Assembly: GCA_964385045.1 (NCBI GenBank)
Contig: CAYLNM010000214.1
Coordinates: 1 to 5,883, forward strand
Direction: 5' to 3'
Length of the DNA stretch: 5,883 bases
Source: CAYLNM01 sp964385045
GTDB taxonomy: Bacteria; Planctomycetota; Phycisphaerae; Phycisphaerales; SM1A02
Part shown: piece by piece, positions 5,132 through 5,883 of the stretch
How positions within the stretch are numbered: the stretch's first letter is position 1
How the letters are laid out: every line of letters begins with the position of its first letter
Translations under genes and position numbers: made by a program
Notes under the pieces: generated by a model
Databases searched by the model: none
Told to the model about the DNA's origin: nothing
Seen by the model: the letters and a program-made list of their open reading frames with translations, nothing else

Positions 5132-5731
5132 TCACGACTCGCCGAGCCCCGCGTCCTCGAAGCGGGCCCGCATGCGGCGGACGGCCTTCTCGACCTGGCG
5201 GCGCGAGACGCAGCGGCCGCGCCGGCGCGTCCACTCGCGGGCGGTCGCGGCCACGCCGTGCTCGGCCACGTGGCGGAGCAGCTCCTGGTCGTCGGGGCTG
5301 AGTCCCGACATGGCGTGGTCGACGGCGTCGCGCAGGTCCACGTCGTCGATCGCGGAACGGCCGGCGGCGTGCGTGCGCCGCCGGAGGTCGTCCTCGCCGA
5401 GCATCGAGTCCAGGGGATCGGCGTCGCCGTTGAACTCGACGGTCGTGCCCTCGAGCGAGAGGCACGTGTAGTCGCCGCGGCGCTTCAGGCGACCGCGGAA
5501 GCGGAGCTCCATCTTCGTCCACGAGTCGAGGGCGTTCGTGACGAACGCCTCGACGTTCCCGCGGGCGGGGTCGAAGAGGTGCCGCTTCTCGAGCAGGTAG
5601 ACGACCATCGACTGCTGCAGGTCGTCGTAGTCGCTGGCGGAGAAGTCCGTCCGCCGGCAGAGCTGGGCCGCCTTGATCCGGATCAGGCGGCTGGTGAAGG
5701 GATCGGAGAGAACGTCATGGCGATCGGCCAT
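5132..5731 (-). CDS. Sigma-70-like RNA polymerase sigma factor, 199 aa
   Basis: A small sigma factor that would bind core RNA polymerase and direct it to selected promoters. Region 2 spans about 11-85: DPFTSRLIRIKAAQL, then DYDDLQQSMVVYLLEK (34-49, the D-D-L-x-Q core-binding helix) and FDPARGNVEAFVTNAL (53-68), with a basic stretch RFRGRLKRR (77-85) for -10 contact. A linker of about 45 residues, acidic in its middle, follows. Region 4 lies at about 131-192: LRDAVDHAMSGLSPDDQELLRHVAEHGVAATAREW, then RRQVEKAVRRMRARFEDAG as the recognition helix. Regions 1.1 and 3 are absent, as in ECF-size factors, but there is no anti-sigma gene beside it. ATG 5731 has GGAG six bases upstream. It is the first gene of the visible transcript and is followed by a 173-base leader. 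An ordinary host role is possible, but its place at the head of a phage replication module suggests a phage-encoded switch for later genes. Similar proteins are common in phages and prophage-like elements. Confidence 0.8.
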   Translation of the reverse strand: MADRHDVLSDPFTSRLIRIKAAQLCRRTDFSASDYDDLQQSMVVYLLEKRHLFDPARGNVEAFVTNALDSWTKMELRFRGRLKRRGDYTCLSLEGTTVEFNGDADPLDSMLGEDDLRRRTHAAGRSAIDDVDLRDAVDHAMSGLSPDDQELLRHVAEHGVAATAREWTRRRGRCVSRRQVEKAVRRMRARFEDAGLGES

Positions 5732-5776
5732 CGGAAACTCCGAGGCCGACCACCGGGCTCACCGCCCAGTCACGAG

Positions 5777-5790
5777 ATCGCACGTTCGAT
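5777..5790. promoter_or_regulatory. Operator-like near-palindrome upstream of the sigma gene
   Basis: ATCGCACGTTCGAT is symmetric at 12 of 14 positions around ACGT; only the c/t pair at 5781/5786 fails. It begins 46 bases upstream of the sigma start codon, a normal place for a repressor operator. Its minus-strand form contains CGAAC, half of the LexA-type box of Gram-positive bacteria, but the second half (GTTCG) is absent, so I do not call it a LexA site. Confidence 0.4.
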
Positions 5791-5796
5791 GCTGTG

Positions 5797-5816
5797 CCGC
5801 GGCTCCGTCGCCGCGG
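5797..5816 (-). other. Seven-pair hairpin in the sigma upstream region
   Basis: CCGCGGC and GCCGCGG form a perfect seven-pair stem around the six-base loop 5804-5809. There is no T run on either strand, so it is not a standard terminator. Together with the dyad at 5841-5859 it makes this noncoding stretch (5742-5883) unusually structured. No convincing promoter hexamers were found; CATAAC on the minus strand at about 5847-5852 is the nearest -10-like string and lacks a -35. Confidence 0.4.
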
Positions 5817-5840
5817 GGATTCACAGGTGCGCCCGTGACT

Positions 5841-5859
5841 GGCCGGTTATGAGCCGGCC
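5841..5859. other. GGCCGG / CCGGCC hairpin near the right edge
   Basis: GGCCGG (5841-5846) and CCGGCC (5854-5859) can pair around the seven bases TTATGAG; the right arm also belongs to the perfect 10-base palindrome GCCGGCCGGC (5853-5862). The TTATGAG loop is AT-richer than its surroundings. It may be the tail structure of a gene lying beyond the window or part of the control region; the sequence shown does not decide. Confidence 0.35.
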
Positions 5860-5883
5860 GGCCTCGGACGAGGGCCGGGGTGT

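Larger units (their letters stand above)
5766..5842. repeat. 9-bp inverted repeat enclosing the dyads upstream of the sigma gene
   Basis: CCAGTCACG (5766-5774) and CGTGACTGG (5834-5842) are exact inverted copies, with 59 bases between them. The pair encloses the near-palindrome at 5777-5790 and the hairpin at 5797-5816. It could be two copies of a binding site in opposite directions, or the outer stem of a structured leader. A 9-base match at this distance may also be chance. Confidence 0.4.

Noticed and set aside
4638..5522. N-terminal extension of the 106-residue gene
   Set aside because: The extension runs through the leader and the sigma gene in another frame, is Arg/Pro-rich, and ATG 4958 has a good ribosome site.
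5777..5790. LexA box upstream of the sigma gene
   Set aside because: Only one half (CGAAC on the minus strand) matches; the GTTCG half with four-base spacing is missing.
1..5883. CRISPR array, tRNA, rRNA, integrase or insertion sequence
   Set aside because: No regularly spaced direct repeats, no cloverleaf or rRNA-like segment, and no recombinase or transposase motifs were seen on either strand.

Overview
The window is GC-rich and densely packed. Apart from one small gene, every supported gene lies on the minus strand. Read in the direction of transcription (from the right edge to the left), the order is: a sigma-70-like factor, a 106-residue unknown protein, a RecE/Cas4-type PD-(D/E)XK nuclease, a Sak4-type RecA-like ATPase, a DUF669 protein (presumed single-strand DNA binder), a RusA-type Holliday junction resolvase, a superfamily 2 DEAH helicase with a zinc finger, and the first 51 codons of a primase/polymerase-like protein that runs off the left edge. 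This is the replication and recombination module of a tailed-phage genome or prophage. The high GC, the strong G/C bias at third codon positions and the sigma and zinc-ribbon types would suit a high-GC host such as a planctomycete. That host guess is an inference; a myxobacterium or actinobacterium is not excluded.

Region by region. 5742-5883 is noncoding and rich in dyad symmetry; it is probably the control region upstream of the sigma gene. 5132-5731 is the sigma-like gene. 4959-5131 is a 173-base leader with a strong hairpin and a purine tract but no credible gene. From 4958 leftwards the genes form a tight operon: four gene ends carry the same six bases CTGATG, in which TGA stops one frame and the overlapping ATG opens another; one junction is a GTGA overlap; one gap is 6 bases and one is 45 bases. 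197-418 holds a plus-strand gene for a small four-cysteine protein, wedged between the helicase and the primase-like gene.

How the genes probably work together: the nuclease makes single-stranded ends, the ATPase with the DUF669 protein pairs or anneals them, RusA cuts the resulting branches, and the helicase and the primase/polymerase drive copying. The sigma factor at the head could redirect host RNA polymerase to phage promoters.

The points of most interest are the opposite-strand four-cysteine gene flanked by two copies of the operon's CTGATG junction, an antisense reading frame that fits exactly between those two copies, the phage-borne sigma factor with a dyad-rich upstream region, and the unrecognised 106-residue protein coupled to the nuclease.
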